From Tunturiibacter gelidiferens (lineage in GTDB: Bacteria; Acidobacteriota; Terriglobia; Terriglobales; Acidobacteriaceae): a stretch of DNA of 64,000 bases. Shown here piece after piece: positions 54,125 to 63,807 of this stretch. The stretch spans positions 1,798,001 to 1,862,000 of the forward strand of contig NZ_JACCCV010000002.1 in NCBI RefSeq assembly GCF_013410115.1. The letters are read 5' to 3'. The position numbers and the translations under genes were made by a program. Each line of letters opens with the position of its first letter. The first letter of the stretch is position 1. The notes beneath the pieces were generated by a model. It saw only the letters and a program-made list of their open reading frames with translations, ran no database searches and had not been told where the DNA came from.

Positions 54125-55264
54125 CTAGCGGTTTTCGACGCTGGTTTCGACGACGACGGCCCTGCGCGGACGACTTAGATTGGAGAGCTTTGAGGCGAGC
54201 TTGTGGGGCCATTTGGGGTCCATGCAGGGCCGCTCGATGAGGATGAAGTAGGCGGTGCAGAAGACATAGATGCTGGCGCCAAGAAGAATGACCTGAATGA
54301 GAAAGCTGATGGGAAGGCTCGATGGGATGAGGAGCCTGCGGGTGAGGCGGAATGCGATGGAGATAACCATCATGTGCATGAGGTAGAAGGAGTAGCACAT
54401 GCCACCGGTGAGGGCGATCCATGGGGTGCGGAAGATCTGGCGGCTGGCGGGGCCGTTGAAGGTGGCGAGGTAGGCGAGAAGGATGAGCAGAGGGAGGCAG
54501 AGGGAGGTGTAGGAGGTGGGCAGGGCGAAGATGGCGACCCAGACGACTACGCTGACGAGGTCCCACCAGCGGCTGGTGGTGGATTCGGTGCGGGTCGCGC
54601 GGAGGTCGGCCAGAAGAAAGCCGACGAGGAAGAACTGGAGCTGACCGGGAAGGTTCCAGGAGGCGGTGCCGTGGGTGAGGTATTGGAACGCTGTGCTGGC
54701 GGCGATGAGCGAGACGATGGCGCTGCGACGGACGAGGGTGGAGGAGATAGCGTAGAGGAGTCCGAGGACGGGGGCGAGGATGTAGAACTGTACCTCCACT
54801 TCCAGGCTCCAGGTGACGAAGTTGATAGGGGGAAGGTTGGTGAAGTTGTGCAGATAGAAGATGTGAGCGATCAGGGGCAGGAGAAGCGGGAAGAGGTGAT
54901 GCTCGTAGATGGCAAGGACAAGAGCGTAGAGGAGAAGGCAGAGGATGTAGGGCGGCTCAAGCCGGGTCAGGCGGCGTTTGAAGAAGGCCTTGATGGAGAC
55001 GGCCTGGCCATGAAGCAGATGTTGGCGAAGAAAAGGCTGCGCGAGAATGAAGCCGCTGATGGCAAAGAAGAGGAGCACGCCGCGTCCGCCGCGTTCGACG
55101 AGTTCGGGAACATCTTTTTGAGCGAGCGCGGAGAAGGTTTGACCGCTGCGGTTCACCATTTCGGCCAGGATGTGTACGAACAAGGTGGCAGCGATGGCGA
55201 CGAAACGGAGGCCGTCAATTTCGGGAATCCAGTTTCCGTGCGTTGTGATGCGGCGAAGTTTCAT
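54125..55264 (-). CDS. acyltransferase 3 family membrane protein (OafA/YrhL-like)
   Basis: 379 residues with about ten helices. WIPEIDGLRFVAIAATLFVH near the N terminus and FAISGFILAQPFLRQ are standard; NFVTWSLEVEVQFYILAPVL and MCYSFYLMHMMVISI mark the catalytic-fold landmarks; LIERPCMDPKWPHKL ends the domain. Transfers acyl groups to sugars of surface polysaccharide. The ATG at 55264 fits the family N terminus. It is intact, unlike the related gene directly downstream at 52927-54005. Confidence 0.9.
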   Translation of the reverse strand: MKLRRITTHGNWIPEIDGLRFVAIAATLFVHILAEMVNRSGQTFSALAQKDVPELVERGGRGVLLFFAISGFILAQPFLRQHLLHGQAVSIKAFFKRRLTRLEPPYILCLLLYALVLAIYEHHLFPLLLPLIAHIFYLHNFTNLPPINFVTWSLEVEVQFYILAPVLGLLYAISSTLVRRSAIVSLIAASTAFQYLTHGTASWNLPGQLQFFLVGFLLADLRATRTESTTSRWWDLVSVVVWVAIFALPTSYTSLCLPLLILLAYLATFNGPASRQIFRTPWIALTGGMCYSFYLMHMMVISIAFRLTRRLLIPSSLPISFLIQVILLGASIYVFCTAYFILIERPCMDPKWPHKLASKLSNLSRPRRAVVVETSVENR

Positions 55265-55388
55265 TACATCCCCGAACTGTTTGGCGGAGCCGATTCGAGA
55301 GGCGGGAGAGGAGTTCCGTGGAACGGCGGGTGCAGCCGCTCTTCGAGGATACCAAGAGTTCGAGGCGGTCCCTAGTGAAGGCGGTGGT

Positions 55389-55904
55389 TCAGGACTGGCC
55401 GATGAGAACACCGGCGGCGAAGACCAGGCCACCGCCTACGATGACCTGAAGGCAGGAGAGCGCGAAGCTGGTCTTGAAGTAACGATGGCGGATGAGCGCG
55501 ATAACGACCAGTTCGACACCCACGACTGCGTAGGCCCAGGTGAGGGCGGTATGGACGTTGCCGATGAGAAATGGGAGCGTGTGGAGGAACCCGCCGATGA
55601 AGGTCATAAGGCCGGTGACGAGACCGCGAAAGATGGGGTTGCCGCGGCCAGTGAGCTCGCCGTCGTCGGAGAGGCCCTCGGAGAAAGCCATGGAGATGCC
55701 CGCGCCGACTGCGGATGCCGCGCCAATGAGGAAGACGGTGCGGGAGTTGTGAGTGGCGAAGGCGGTGGCGAAGATAGGTGCCAAGGTGGAGACGGAGCCG
55801 TCCATGAGACCGGCTAGACCTGGCTGGACGATGCGCAGGACAAAGTTTTTGTCGTTGCCGACGATTTCGCTGAACTCGGTGAGGTTGGGAATATTCTCTG
55901 ACAT
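55389..55904 (-). CDS. VIT1/CCC1 family transporter-like protein
   Basis: 171 residues with about four or five helices. RIVQPGLAGLMDGSVSTLAP is the family's 'D-G-x-x-S' entry, followed by ASAVGAGISMAFSEGLSDDG with the conserved Glu, and helices GLVTGLMTFIGGFLHTLPFL and TWAYAVVGVELVVIALI. The family moves iron or manganese out of the cytosol; this short form lacks the cytosolic metal-binding insert. Start at the ATG at 55904. A terminator separates it from the helicase upstream. Confidence 0.82.
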   Translation of the reverse strand: MSENIPNLTEFSEIVGNDKNFVLRIVQPGLAGLMDGSVSTLAPIFATAFATHNSRTVFLIGAASAVGAGISMAFSEGLSDDGELTGRGNPIFRGLVTGLMTFIGGFLHTLPFLIGNVHTALTWAYAVVGVELVVIALIRHRYFKTSFALSCLQVIVGGGLVFAAGVLIGQS

Positions 55905-55941
55905 TGGTTTGATCCGGTGGAGCTTCAGGATACCGCGATGG

Positions 55942-55994
55942 AAAGACGAACGCTCCGCTCTGCGGCTGGTTGGCTGGCAGAGCGGAGCGTCTTT
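55942..55994 (-). terminator. hairpin downstream of the helicase
   Basis: CGCTCCGCTCTGC (55951-55963) and GCAGAGCGGAGCG (55977-55989) form a perfect 13-bp stem with a 13-base loop, 17 bases after the helicase stop on the minus strand. Only a short T run follows in that direction. Confidence 0.65.
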
Positions 55995-56010
55995 GTCTGA
56001 GTGCCGGGAG

Positions 56011-57534
56011 TTACTGACCGCGGCGGGCTGGGCCGGAGCGGCTGCTGCCGGGGCGGCTGTTGCTGCTGGGACGACCGCCGGGGCCACGGCCACCGGAGTT
56101 GCGTCCACCAGAGAAACCTCCACCGCCGTTGCGGCTGCGGAATCCACTCTTGTTGCCGCCGTAGTTGGCGCTGGGCGTCGTCATCGGTGTGACAGGATCG
56201 TTGCCCTTCCAGGAGCGGGTTTCAAGCTGCATGAGGTCCTGACCCTGAGCTGTTGTGTCGAGGGGTGCGTTGCGGACCTCCTTCTCAAGGTTCTTATCGG
56301 CTTCGCGCCACTCGAACTTTATCTTCAGTTCGCGCTCGAGCTTACGGGCGTCGTGACGCTCCTGGGGCATGACGAACGTTGTGGCTACGCCCTTCTTGCC
56401 CGCGCGGCCGGTCCGGCCAATGCGGTGAACGAAGTCGTCAGAGGCGTTGGGCAGGTCGTAGTTGACGACATGGGCGATATCCTGCACGTCGATGCCGCGG
56501 GCGGCTACGTCGGTAGCGACGAGGACGCGGTGACGGCCGTTGGCAAAGCCCTTCAGAGCGGCGGTGCGCTGAGACTGGCTGCGGTCGCCATGGATCACGT
56601 CCGCGTCGTGGCCCAGCTTCTCTAGCTTCTTCGAGATGCGGTCGGCGCCGTGCTTGGTGCGCGAGAAGACGAGGAAGGTTCCCTCTTCCTGCTTCAGCAT
56701 CTGGTCGAGCAGGCCGAGCTTCTGGTCCTGCATGACGGTGTAGACGCGGAGCTCAACGCGGTCGGACGGCTTGGAAGTCTGGCCGATCTCGATCCGGACT
56801 GGCTTGTTGACGTAGTCGCGGACGATCTCGCGGATGTTCGCGTCGAGGGTCGCGGAGTAGCACATAGTCTGACGGGTCTTCGGCAGCGCGCCGACGATGC
56901 GGCGGATGGCGGGAAGGAAGCCCATGTCGAGCATGCGATCAACTTCGTCGAGGACCAGCATCTCGACCGAGTTGATGTTGATCTCGCGACGGCGGAGGAA
57001 GTCTTCGAGGCGGCCAGGAGTGGCGACGACGAGACGGGGGCCGCGGTCGAGTTGATCGAGCTGGTTGTTCTCGGAGAGGCCGCCGCAGACGAGGACTGCG
57101 TCATTCTTCGAGCCGGGGACGAGCTTCCAGTAGGCCTCGAGAACCTGCATGGCGAGCTCACGCGTCGGCAGCAGGATGAGGGCGCGGATGGGACCACGTT
57201 TGCCCTTGGTGCTGGGGACGGAGTTGGCATCCATGCGCTGGATCATCGGGATGAGGAAGCTGAGAGTCTTGCCGGTGCCCGTAGAGGCGGTGGCGAGGAT
57301 GTCGGAGCCTTCGAGGGCGGGGGGGATGGCCTTGGCCTGAACCGGGGTCGGCATCGTGAAGCCGGCGCTGGTGAGGCGATTCTTGAGGGAGTCCGAGATG
57401 TTGAAGTCTGTGAAGCGAACGTCCTCAACGAGAGGGAGGCCTGCGAGATTCGCGACGCCTGCGTTGGCTTCGGGGGTGGAGTGCTGCTGGTTTGGAGCGA
57501 TCTGTTCGTTCTGTTCTAGAGTTGCAGAGTTCAA
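56011..57534 (-). CDS. DEAD-box RNA helicase with C-terminal glycine-rich tail
   Basis: 507-residue ATP-dependent RNA helicase. Q motif around FTDFNISDSLKNRLTSAGFT with PTPVQAKAIPPAL, Walker A ATASTGTGKT (81-90), PTRELAMQVL, motif II as DEVD near 193, SAT in MCYSATLD, and VNYDLPNASDDFVHRIGRTG. Motif II has Val instead of Ala, a common variant. The last 60 residues are Gly/Arg/Ser-rich (FRSRNGGGGFSGGRNSGGR), a disordered RNA-binding tail typical of this group, seen in cold or stress helicases. The same-strand VIT gene follows after a hairpin. Confidence 0.93.
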   Translation of the reverse strand: MNSATLEQNEQIAPNQQHSTPEANAGVANLAGLPLVEDVRFTDFNISDSLKNRLTSAGFTMPTPVQAKAIPPALEGSDILATASTGTGKTLSFLIPMIQRMDANSVPSTKGKRGPIRALILLPTRELAMQVLEAYWKLVPGSKNDAVLVCGGLSENNQLDQLDRGPRLVVATPGRLEDFLRRREININSVEMLVLDEVDRMLDMGFLPAIRRIVGALPKTRQTMCYSATLDANIREIVRDYVNKPVRIEIGQTSKPSDRVELRVYTVMQDQKLGLLDQMLKQEEGTFLVFSRTKHGADRISKKLEKLGHDADVIHGDRSQSQRTAALKGFANGRHRVLVATDVAARGIDVQDIAHVVNYDLPNASDDFVHRIGRTGRAGKKGVATTFVMPQERHDARKLERELKIKFEWREADKNLEKEVRNAPLDTTAQGQDLMQLETRSWKGNDPVTPMTTPSANYGGNKSGFRSRNGGGGFSGGRNSGGRGPGGRPSSNSRPGSSRSGPARRGQ

Positions 57535-57955
57535 AGTTTTTCCTGTCTGGTGGCCCGGATAGAGGGGCGTTATAGAACGGCATAGGGGTGCAGGGATGCC
57601 AGCGCGGCATCATGGATTTCAATTAGTCAGCATTGCTGTCGGGTATCGAAGCGCTGCTGCTGCACGGCGAGACTCGTCCGTTGACGGGTCTTCCAGCCAG
57701 AGCAACCAGCGCGACTTCCAAGTGCGGGAAGGTATGCGGTGGGATGAGGCGAATCGCAGTCTCTGGCCAAACTCCGAAGTCCATGAAGAGTCTTTGCCTG
57801 CGGTGCCCGCACTCCTTTTAGTCAGAGTACAAGATCAGCATACCACAGTGGCAGTGCGATTGACGATTGCGGCTGCGCTCAAGAGGTAGCGAATCAGTTT
57901 TGCAACGACAAAAGTTGCCGGAAAAGCGACTTTGCGGGAGAAATACCGATCTAGA
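57535..57955. other. intergenic region, no firm gene
   Basis: 421 bases. Short open frames exist on both strands, but none has a ribosome binding site or recognisable product. The part near the helicase should hold its promoter. No repeat family of this window is found here. Confidence 0.45.
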
Positions 57956-58501
57956 ATGGCGATCATGTGGAAGTTTTGGTCACGTAAGCCTGATTCTTCC
58001 AAGTCGGCAGAAAGAGCAGTGAGCGGCGTCAGCATCATTTTTCTTCAAGAGCGGTTTGAAAGCTTTACAACCGAGAGGCTCTCACAAGCAATGAAGAAAG
58101 GGTGGAGGCGGGACCTTGATCCCGTGAAATTCTTCGCTACTTCGGTGAGTGATGGTGAAGGCGCAGTTATCAAACTGAACGAGATGTTCATCACCATGCA
58201 GTTCTTCGATCGTCGGCTCGATACATCCGCGCTAGGCGGGCAAGAACTTCCACAATGGGCTTCGCATCGGGCGCACTCCTCCATCACCTACGCATGTCCT
58301 GGAGGAATACCCGTGGGAGAAATTAGAGATCAGTTCTATAGCTTGCTCGGGCTTCTCTGCGCTGAGCTGATCGATGAAAACATCGTGGGGCTTCTCTTTA
58401 CGGAAGAGCAGGTGCTGATTCGCAGCCAGTCGGCATTGGTGCAAGAACTTCGCTCTGGAAGCAGCATCAACCCTACCCTGCTAGCAGCAACATACCTCTG
58501 A
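57956..58501 (+). CDS. protein of unknown function (about 180 aa)
   Basis: 181 residues from the ATG at 57956; TTG at 57932 and ATG at 57965 are alternatives, with GGGAG upstream of the first. The body reads FLQERFESFTTERLSQAMKK, EGAVIKLNEMFITMQFFDRR and IPVGEIRDQFYSLLGLLCAE, ending LLFTEEQVLIRSQSALVQEL. It looks like a soluble alpha/beta protein of the kind annotated as DUF4261-like, but I am not sure. The DNA is less GC-rich than its neighbours, so acquisition is possible. Confidence 0.55.
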   Translation: MAIMWKFWSRKPDSSKSAERAVSGVSIIFLQERFESFTTERLSQAMKKGWRRDLDPVKFFATSVSDGEGAVIKLNEMFITMQFFDRRLDTSALGGQELPQWASHRAHSSITYACPGGIPVGEIRDQFYSLLGLLCAELIDENIVGLLFTEEQVLIRSQSALVQELRSGSSINPTLLAATYL

Positions 58502-58774
58502 ATGAAAAACGGGGTTATAGGTAACTTGGTTGCCCGGATTTCAAATTGACCCACTACCTATGAACAATGGCCACTGAGTTCGATGAATCGCGTCCGCAAA
58601 TGAACAGGCGGTTCCGCGGATGAACAGCTTTGGTGTGGCGTGGAATCAGACGCTCTTTTATTTGTAATGGGTTGGGCGTGTACGGGATTGGCAGTTTAAC
58701 TGCATCCGACCAACCGCTTAGCGGCGATGTCACCGCAGGCAGCGTGTCACCCGCTCTCGGGGGAAGAGACAGAG
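58502..58774. other. intergenic region, no gene seen
   Basis: 273 bases before the ADOP permease, which should hold its promoter. No repeat or hairpin stands out. Confidence 0.4.
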
Positions 58775-61288
58775 ATGAACTCATTCTTGCAGGACCTTCG
58801 TTTTTCGCTTCGCCAGATCCGCCGGTCGCCGGGGTTCATAGTGACTGCTGTCTTGACACTCGCGCTGGGCGTGGGTGCCAACACGGCCATCTTCTCGCTG
58901 CTGGACCAGGCACTGCTGCGCTCGCTGCCGGTGCGTGCGCCGGAGCAGCTGGTGGTTTTGAGCGGCACAGGGAAGGCCTGGGCAGGTCACTCGAGCGATC
59001 ATGGCGCGGGGGTGGAGCAATCGTTTTCATACCCGATGTACAGGGATCTTCGCGACAAGGGAACGGCGGTCTTCGACGGGCTGATTGCAACCGCGCCGGT
59101 TGGAGTGGGGATTACGCGGAACAAAGTCTCGGAGCTCGTGGATGGGGAGGTTGTCAGCGGGAACTACTTCAGCGTGCTCGGAGTGAAGGCCGCGCAGGGG
59201 CGACTGCTGACGGCGAGCGACGATACCGTGCCCGGAGGCAATCCAGTCGCGGTGCTGAGCTACAACTACTGGCAGACACACATGGGATCGGACGTGCACG
59301 CCGTCGGAGAGACGATTTCAATCAACGGAGCGCCGTTTGAGATTACTGGTGTAGCGGCTCCCGGATTTCAGAGCGCTGTTTGGGGGCAGGTTCCAGATGT
59401 GTTCGTGCCGATGTCGATGCTGGATGTGGTGATTCCGGGCAAGGGCAAGAGACTGCAGGACCACACGGACCGATGGATGAATATCGTTGGGCGTTTGAAG
59501 CCGGGAGATACGGCGCAGCACGCGCAGGTCGCACTAGCGCCGTTGTGGCATGCGCTGCGCGCGGAGGAGTTGAAGGCGCTTGGGACGAAGTCGCAGCGGT
59601 TTGTCGATGAGTATCTGACCCGCAGCCAGCTGCTGGTTGCGCCTGGTTCGCGTGGGCTGTCGTATAGCCGGGAGTCGCTCGAAAAGCCGTTGTACGCGGT
59701 GATGGGGATGGCGTTGCTTGTGCTGCTGATCGCTGCGGTAAATGTGGCCAGCCTTCTGCTGGTGCGTTCGGCGGCGCGAGTACGGGAGTTCTCGCTGCGT
59801 TACGCGCTGGGCGCGAATGCGCGACGTGTTGTGCAGCAACTCTTACTGGAAGGCGTCCTGATTGGTATTGCTGGAGGCGTGGCTGGGTTGCTGATCGCGC
59901 CGATGTGCCTGCGTGTGCTGGTGCAGCGGCTAAGCACGGATGGACCGACTGCGTTTTCTACAACGCTCGATGGCCGGTTGCTGATCTTCAACTTCGCGAT
60001 CGCTGTGGCTATCAGTATTCTGTTCAGCCTCGCGCCTGCGGTGCAGTTGTTGAGGCCCGATATCGTGAACTCGCTGAAGCAGCAGACGACGACGGCGTCG
60101 GGGAGGACGCTGAGTTTTCGAGGTCTGATTGTTTCGCTGCAGGTGGGGCTGAGCGTGTTGCTGCTGGTGGGCTCCGGGTTGTTTGTCCGCACGATGCAGA
60201 ACCTGCGGCACGTCGACACGGGGATCAATACATCGCACCTGATTACGTTTCACATCAACCCTCTGCTGTCCGGGTATGCGAAGGAGAAGGTCCCGGCGTT
60301 GCACCAACAGATTCTGGAGAGCATGGCGGCGCTGCCTGGAGTGCAGGCTGTGGGCGCTACCAACGATGCGGAGCTAGCAGAAACAGGTCATACCGGAGAC
60401 GTGACGATAGAGGGTTACACCGCTCCTCCGGATCAGGACTTCCCGATTGAGATCCCTTACGTGAGCGCAAACTTCTTTCACACGATGCAGGAGCCGGTGC
60501 TGGCCGGACGCAGCTTCAGCGAGGACGATGATGCGACGCATCCGATGGTTGGGATTGTGAACGAGAGCTTCGCGAAGCACTACTTCACCAACCCTGCTGC
60601 TGCAGTGGGGAAGCGCGTTGTGGGTGGCGACAGCAAAAAGGGAGAATACATGACGATCGTCGGGGTTACGCGAGACGCGAAGCACGCTAATCTTCGCGAC
60701 GCGGCCTTGCCGACACTGTACTCTCCGCTGAAACAGTCAAAGTTCGCGGAACAGCTCTATATCTATGTTCGGACTGCTACGCCTACGGAACAAAGCTTCG
60801 CGATGGTTCGGCAGGCGATGAAACAGATTGATCCAGGCCTCGCAGTGGATGAGCTGCGCACGATGGAGGAGCAGATTGATACGACGCTGGGGAATGAACG
60901 GATGATCGAGCTGTTGGCGATCTCGTTTGGCCTGCTGGCGACGATGCTCGCGGCGGTTGGGCTGTACGGGGTGCTGGCATACTCGATGGCGCAGCGTACG
61001 CGGGAGATTGGGATACGCATAGCGCTGGGGTCTTCGCGGCTCGGGGTGTCCCGACTGGTGTTAGTGGATGTGTTGCGGCTGGCCGGAATTGGAGTGATGG
61101 TGGCGATACCCTGCTCGGTATTGCTGGGCAGACTTTTGCGGAGTCAGCTGTTTGGAGTTTCGTCTGCAGATCCGCTTACGCTGGCCGGTGTGATTTTGTT
61201 GATCGCCGTGGTCGCTGTCCTTGCGGCGATTGTGCCTGCGCAACGTGCGTCTTCGGTTGACCCAACAATAGCGCTACGTGCGGAGTAG
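58775..61288 (+). CDS. ADOP: acidobacterial duplicated orphan permease (MacB/FtsX-like)
   Basis: 837-residue ABC-type permease without its own ATPase. The N-terminal LQDLRFSLRQIRRSPGFIVT with TLALGVGANTAIFSLLDQAL is the family signature. MacB-like periplasmic core at about 60-250 (VPDVFVPMSMLDVVIPGKGK), FtsX helices near 330-430, a second core 450-680 and a last FtsX block from about 690, ending LAAIVPAQRASSVDPTIALR. This duplicated layout is typical of acidobacteria. Start at the ATG at 58775 after a GGGGGAAGAG site. The partner ATPase is usually elsewhere. Role: export or envelope remodelling, inferred. Confidence 0.93.
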   Translation: MNSFLQDLRFSLRQIRRSPGFIVTAVLTLALGVGANTAIFSLLDQALLRSLPVRAPEQLVVLSGTGKAWAGHSSDHGAGVEQSFSYPMYRDLRDKGTAVFDGLIATAPVGVGITRNKVSELVDGEVVSGNYFSVLGVKAAQGRLLTASDDTVPGGNPVAVLSYNYWQTHMGSDVHAVGETISINGAPFEITGVAAPGFQSAVWGQVPDVFVPMSMLDVVIPGKGKRLQDHTDRWMNIVGRLKPGDTAQHAQVALAPLWHALRAEELKALGTKSQRFVDEYLTRSQLLVAPGSRGLSYSRESLEKPLYAVMGMALLVLLIAAVNVASLLLVRSAARVREFSLRYALGANARRVVQQLLLEGVLIGIAGGVAGLLIAPMCLRVLVQRLSTDGPTAFSTTLDGRLLIFNFAIAVAISILFSLAPAVQLLRPDIVNSLKQQTTTASGRTLSFRGLIVSLQVGLSVLLLVGSGLFVRTMQNLRHVDTGINTSHLITFHINPLLSGYAKEKVPALHQQILESMAALPGVQAVGATNDAELAETGHTGDVTIEGYTAPPDQDFPIEIPYVSANFFHTMQEPVLAGRSFSEDDDATHPMVGIVNESFAKHYFTNPAAAVGKRVVGGDSKKGEYMTIVGVTRDAKHANLRDAALPTLYSPLKQSKFAEQLYIYVRTATPTEQSFAMVRQAMKQIDPGLAVDELRTMEEQIDTTLGNERMIELLAISFGLLATMLAAVGLYGVLAYSMAQRTREIGIRIALGSSRLGVSRLVLVDVLRLAGIGVMVAIPCSVLLGRLLRSQLFGVSSADPLTLAGVILLIAVVAVLAAIVPAQRASSVDPTIALRAE

Positions 61289-61312
61289 GTTTCTCTGGCT
61301 GGCCAGAGATAG

Positions 61313-61355
61313 AAAACGGCGGCAACGAAAACATGGAATCGTTGACGCCGTTTTT
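61313..61355. terminator. terminator between permease and msrA
   Basis: AAAACGGCGGCAACG and CGTTGACGCCGTTTTT form an imperfect stem with a 12-base loop and a T run, between two convergent genes. Confidence 0.75.
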
Positions 61356-61374
61356 GATTTAAGTTGGATGAGGT

Positions 61375-61851
61375 TTAGATGTGGCAGCTCACCATGCCAC
61401 GCTTTTCAAGATACCTCTGGTGATACTCTTCGGCCTTCCAAAAAGTGGTGGAAGGAACGACCTGGGTTGCGATGGGTTTACGGTAAGAGCCTGCGGCGCT
61501 GAGCTCGGCGATCTTCGCGCGGGCCTGAGCGAACTGCTCGTTGCTATGGGTGAAGATGACGCTGCGATACTGTGTGCCCCAGTCCGGACCCTGGCGATTG
61601 ACCTGGGTGGGATCGTGGAGAGCGAAGAAGGCGTCCAACAATGATTCGTAGGAGACGCGAGATGGATCGAAGGTGACTTGGACGACCTCCGCATGGCCGG
61701 TGCGGTCGCTACAGACTTCTTTATAGGTTGGGTGTTCGAGGCTGCCGCCTTCGTATCCTACGGCTGTGTCGATAACACCTGTGATTTCGCCAAAACGGGT
61801 CTCTACTCCCCAAAAACATCCTGCTCCAAATGTTGCTTTTTCAATTGCCAC
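61375..61851 (-). CDS. msrA: peptide-methionine (S)-S-oxide reductase
   Basis: 158-residue repair enzyme that reduces methionine sulfoxide with thioredoxin. The catalytic Cys is at residue 12 in FGAGCFWGVE, with TAVGYEGG, PTYKEVCSDRTGHAEVVQV and FFALHDPTQVNRQGPDWGTQ as supporting motifs. KAEEYHQRYLEKRG is the usual C-terminal end. Cys 157 or so in SCHI may be the resolving Cys. Convergent with the permease. Confidence 0.95.
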   Translation of the reverse strand: MAIEKATFGAGCFWGVETRFGEITGVIDTAVGYEGGSLEHPTYKEVCSDRTGHAEVVQVTFDPSRVSYESLLDAFFALHDPTQVNRQGPDWGTQYRSVIFTHSNEQFAQARAKIAELSAAGSYRKPIATQVVPSTTFWKAEEYHQRYLEKRGMVSCHI

Positions 61852-62074
61852 TCTGCTGCTCCTTGACTACATCCTTGCTGCTCTTGATTGGATGCTTTCG
61901 GGTTGCGATTGTCATCACCCGAAAGGTTAATAGCGCGAGTATTCTGAGCGTGTCGAGAGAGGTGTGTCAAGCGATCAAAGGTCGTAGAAAAACAGGGGTA
62001 CCAAGCAGGTACTTCGTTAGACAAACGTTCTCTGAATGTGGTTACGAAGGAGTGAATGTCGGATGGACAATAGA
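61852..62074. other. intergenic region, no gene seen
   Basis: 223 bases between msrA and the pseudouridine synthase, both on the minus strand. It should hold the msrA promoter. No repeat is recognised. Confidence 0.4.
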
Positions 62075-63028
62075 CTAATTTGGACGGCGTGGACGACTTG
62101 CTGACTTGGTGCCGGTGGGTTGCCGGCGGGGCTTCGAGAACCTTTTCTTTGCAGGAGATTTAAGCTGCGCGAACTCGGGCGTCTTCTTTTTGGGGACGAC
62201 TTTTTTGCCCTTCGCTGCGCGGTCGAGTGCCGTCACTTCGCCGAGAGTAAGCTCTCGGAACTCGCCTGGCGGGACGTCGAGACGAAGTGCACCGTAACCG
62301 ATGCGGCGGATCTTTTCGACGTGGTGGCCGATCTCTTCGAACATCTTTCTGATCTGGCGATTGCGGCCTTCGATGAGGGTGAGCTCGTACCAGGGGTTGT
62401 CGCCGCCACGAACGAGTTCGACTTTGGCGGGGGAGGTGATGATGCGGTCGCGACGGCCGCTGCGGACCTCGTCGAGACGACCACGGTCGATCATGATGCC
62501 GCGGCGGATCTGGTCGAGACCTGAGGCAGGCGGGGTTCCGCTGATCTTGACGAGGTAGGTTTTTTCCACTCCAGCTGCGGCCTTCGAGAGCGCGTTGGCG
62601 AGGTTGCCATCGTTGGTCATCAGGATGAGGCCTTCGCTGAGATAGTCGAGGCGGCCTACGGGGTAGAGGCGAACGTTGTCGCCATATGGGCCGGACTTTT
62701 GTTTCGCCATAAGTTGCATGACGGTGGGTCGCTTCTCGGGATCGTCGAGCGTGGTGACGTAGCCGCGCGGCTTGTTGAGCATGTAGTAGCGTTGCTGCTC
62801 GGGGCCGTGAAGGAGCTTGCCGTCTACGCGGATGTGATCTTTGAGTGCGTCGTGGCGGGTGCCGAGGGTGTTGACGATAACGCCGTTGACCTGCACGCGA
62901 CCTTCGAGGATGATCTCCTCGGCTTTGCGGCGGCTGGCGATACCTGCCTGCGCAAGGATCTTCTGGAGGCGGTCGCCTTTGGGTTCTTCGTTGGCGTCGG
63001 GTTTTGGGGCGGAGGTGGACTTCGTCAT
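62075..63028 (-). CDS. pseudouridine synthase, RluB/RsuA family
   Basis: 317 residues. S4 RNA-binding domain at about 19-80 (RLQKILAQAGIASRRKAEEI), catalytic domain with Asp 128 in YPVGRLDYLSEGLILMTNDG, and INRQIRKMFE-like motif GRNRQIRKMFEEIGHHVEKI. LVKISGTP and the length fit the RluB/RluE/RluF/RsuA branch that modifies rRNA; which uridine is not decidable. The C-terminal 60 residues are Lys/Arg-rich and disordered, a lineage-typical extension. Confidence 0.92.
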   Translation of the reverse strand: MTKSTSAPKPDANEEPKGDRLQKILAQAGIASRRKAEEIILEGRVQVNGVIVNTLGTRHDALKDHIRVDGKLLHGPEQQRYYMLNKPRGYVTTLDDPEKRPTVMQLMAKQKSGPYGDNVRLYPVGRLDYLSEGLILMTNDGNLANALSKAAAGVEKTYLVKISGTPPASGLDQIRRGIMIDRGRLDEVRSGRRDRIITSPAKVELVRGGDNPWYELTLIEGRNRQIRKMFEEIGHHVEKIRRIGYGALRLDVPPGEFRELTLGEVTALDRAAKGKKVVPKKKTPEFAQLKSPAKKRFSKPRRQPTGTKSASRPRRPN

Positions 63029-63201
63029 GTGTTTCCGTCTTTCTGACTGCGGGGCTGCTCATCGCGGTCTGTGCTGCTGGTTTGATTGTATCGCGCGGAA
63101 CATACGAGGCCGCGCGCCGATGGGCTCTGGGCTTCAGGGCTGCTGCGACTGGCCGCGTCGGAGGCCGCGGGCTTGACCGCGAAGATGTGATCGTCTCTGC
63201 C

Positions 63202-63807
63202 CTACTCTGTGGCATAGAGGCGGACGATGTAGGAGATCTGATAGAGGACGGACAGGGTAAGAAGCGTTAGCTGCGTTCGCCGATTTTTGGTGATCATCGC
63301 GATGACACAGACGACGAGATAGGCGGCGATTCGAATCGGATACTCGAGGCCGAAGGAGTGGAGATAGGCTGCGCCTTTGAGGGTGGTGTCGATGATGTCA
63401 GCGAGGAAGGTGGCAGCGAGAAAGCCGAAGAACCACCTGCGCCGGGAGAGGAAGTAGTCTTCGTAGCCGGTGTAGTCCGCGAGGTCGGATGGAAAAAGCA
63501 GGGTGCTGAGGAAGTAGAAGAGGATCGCGTAGAGGATGACAAAGAAGTAGATCGCGAAGGTCCACTGCTGCACCATGGCAAGACGAAACTCCCACCACCA
63601 GAAGTGAATGATCCAAAGCAGAAGCGATGCGGCCCAGCCGAGATGAAGGAGGGATGCTTTGGCGCGCTTGGGATGCTGGACAAACTGCGCGAAGCCTTTG
63701 AGCAGGGTTGTAATACCCAGGCCTACGATGATCGAGATGACGACTTTGACGTGCGAATAGAGTTCGGGATTGGGTTGCGTGGGTGTTGCGGTCATCGAGG
63801 CAATCAT
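63202..63807 (-). CDS. membrane protein of unknown function
   Basis: 201 residues from the ATG at 63807 (other in-frame ATGs at 63873 and 63795). Helices at about 18-38 (VKVVISIIVGLGITTLLKGF), 52-70 (LLHLGWAASLLLWIIHFWWW), 80-105 (FAIYFFVILYAILFYFLSTL), 125-145 and 150-190, giving six spans. The pattern is like small membrane proteins of unknown function in acidobacteria. No signature motif is recognised. Confidence 0.72.
   Translation of the reverse strand: MIASMTATPTQPNPELYSHVKVVISIIVGLGITTLLKGFAQFVQHPKRAKASLLHLGWAASLLLWIIHFWWWEFRLAMVQQWTFAIYFFVILYAILFYFLSTLLFPSDLADYTGYEDYFLSRRRWFFGFLAATFLADIIDTTLKGAAYLHSFGLEYPIRIAAYLVVCVIAMITKNRRTQLTLLTLSVLYQISYIVRLYATE

Noticed and set aside
53706..54566. 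Long Pro/His/Arg-rich upstream part of the open frame that contains the split acyltransferase start
   Set aside because: It is the complement of the neighbouring acyltransferase gene; only the part from 54005 (or 54036) has family similarity.
57596..57889. 97-codon frame between helicase and the unknown 180-residue gene
   Set aside because: No ribosome binding site and no recognisable product; competing frames of similar length exist on both strands.
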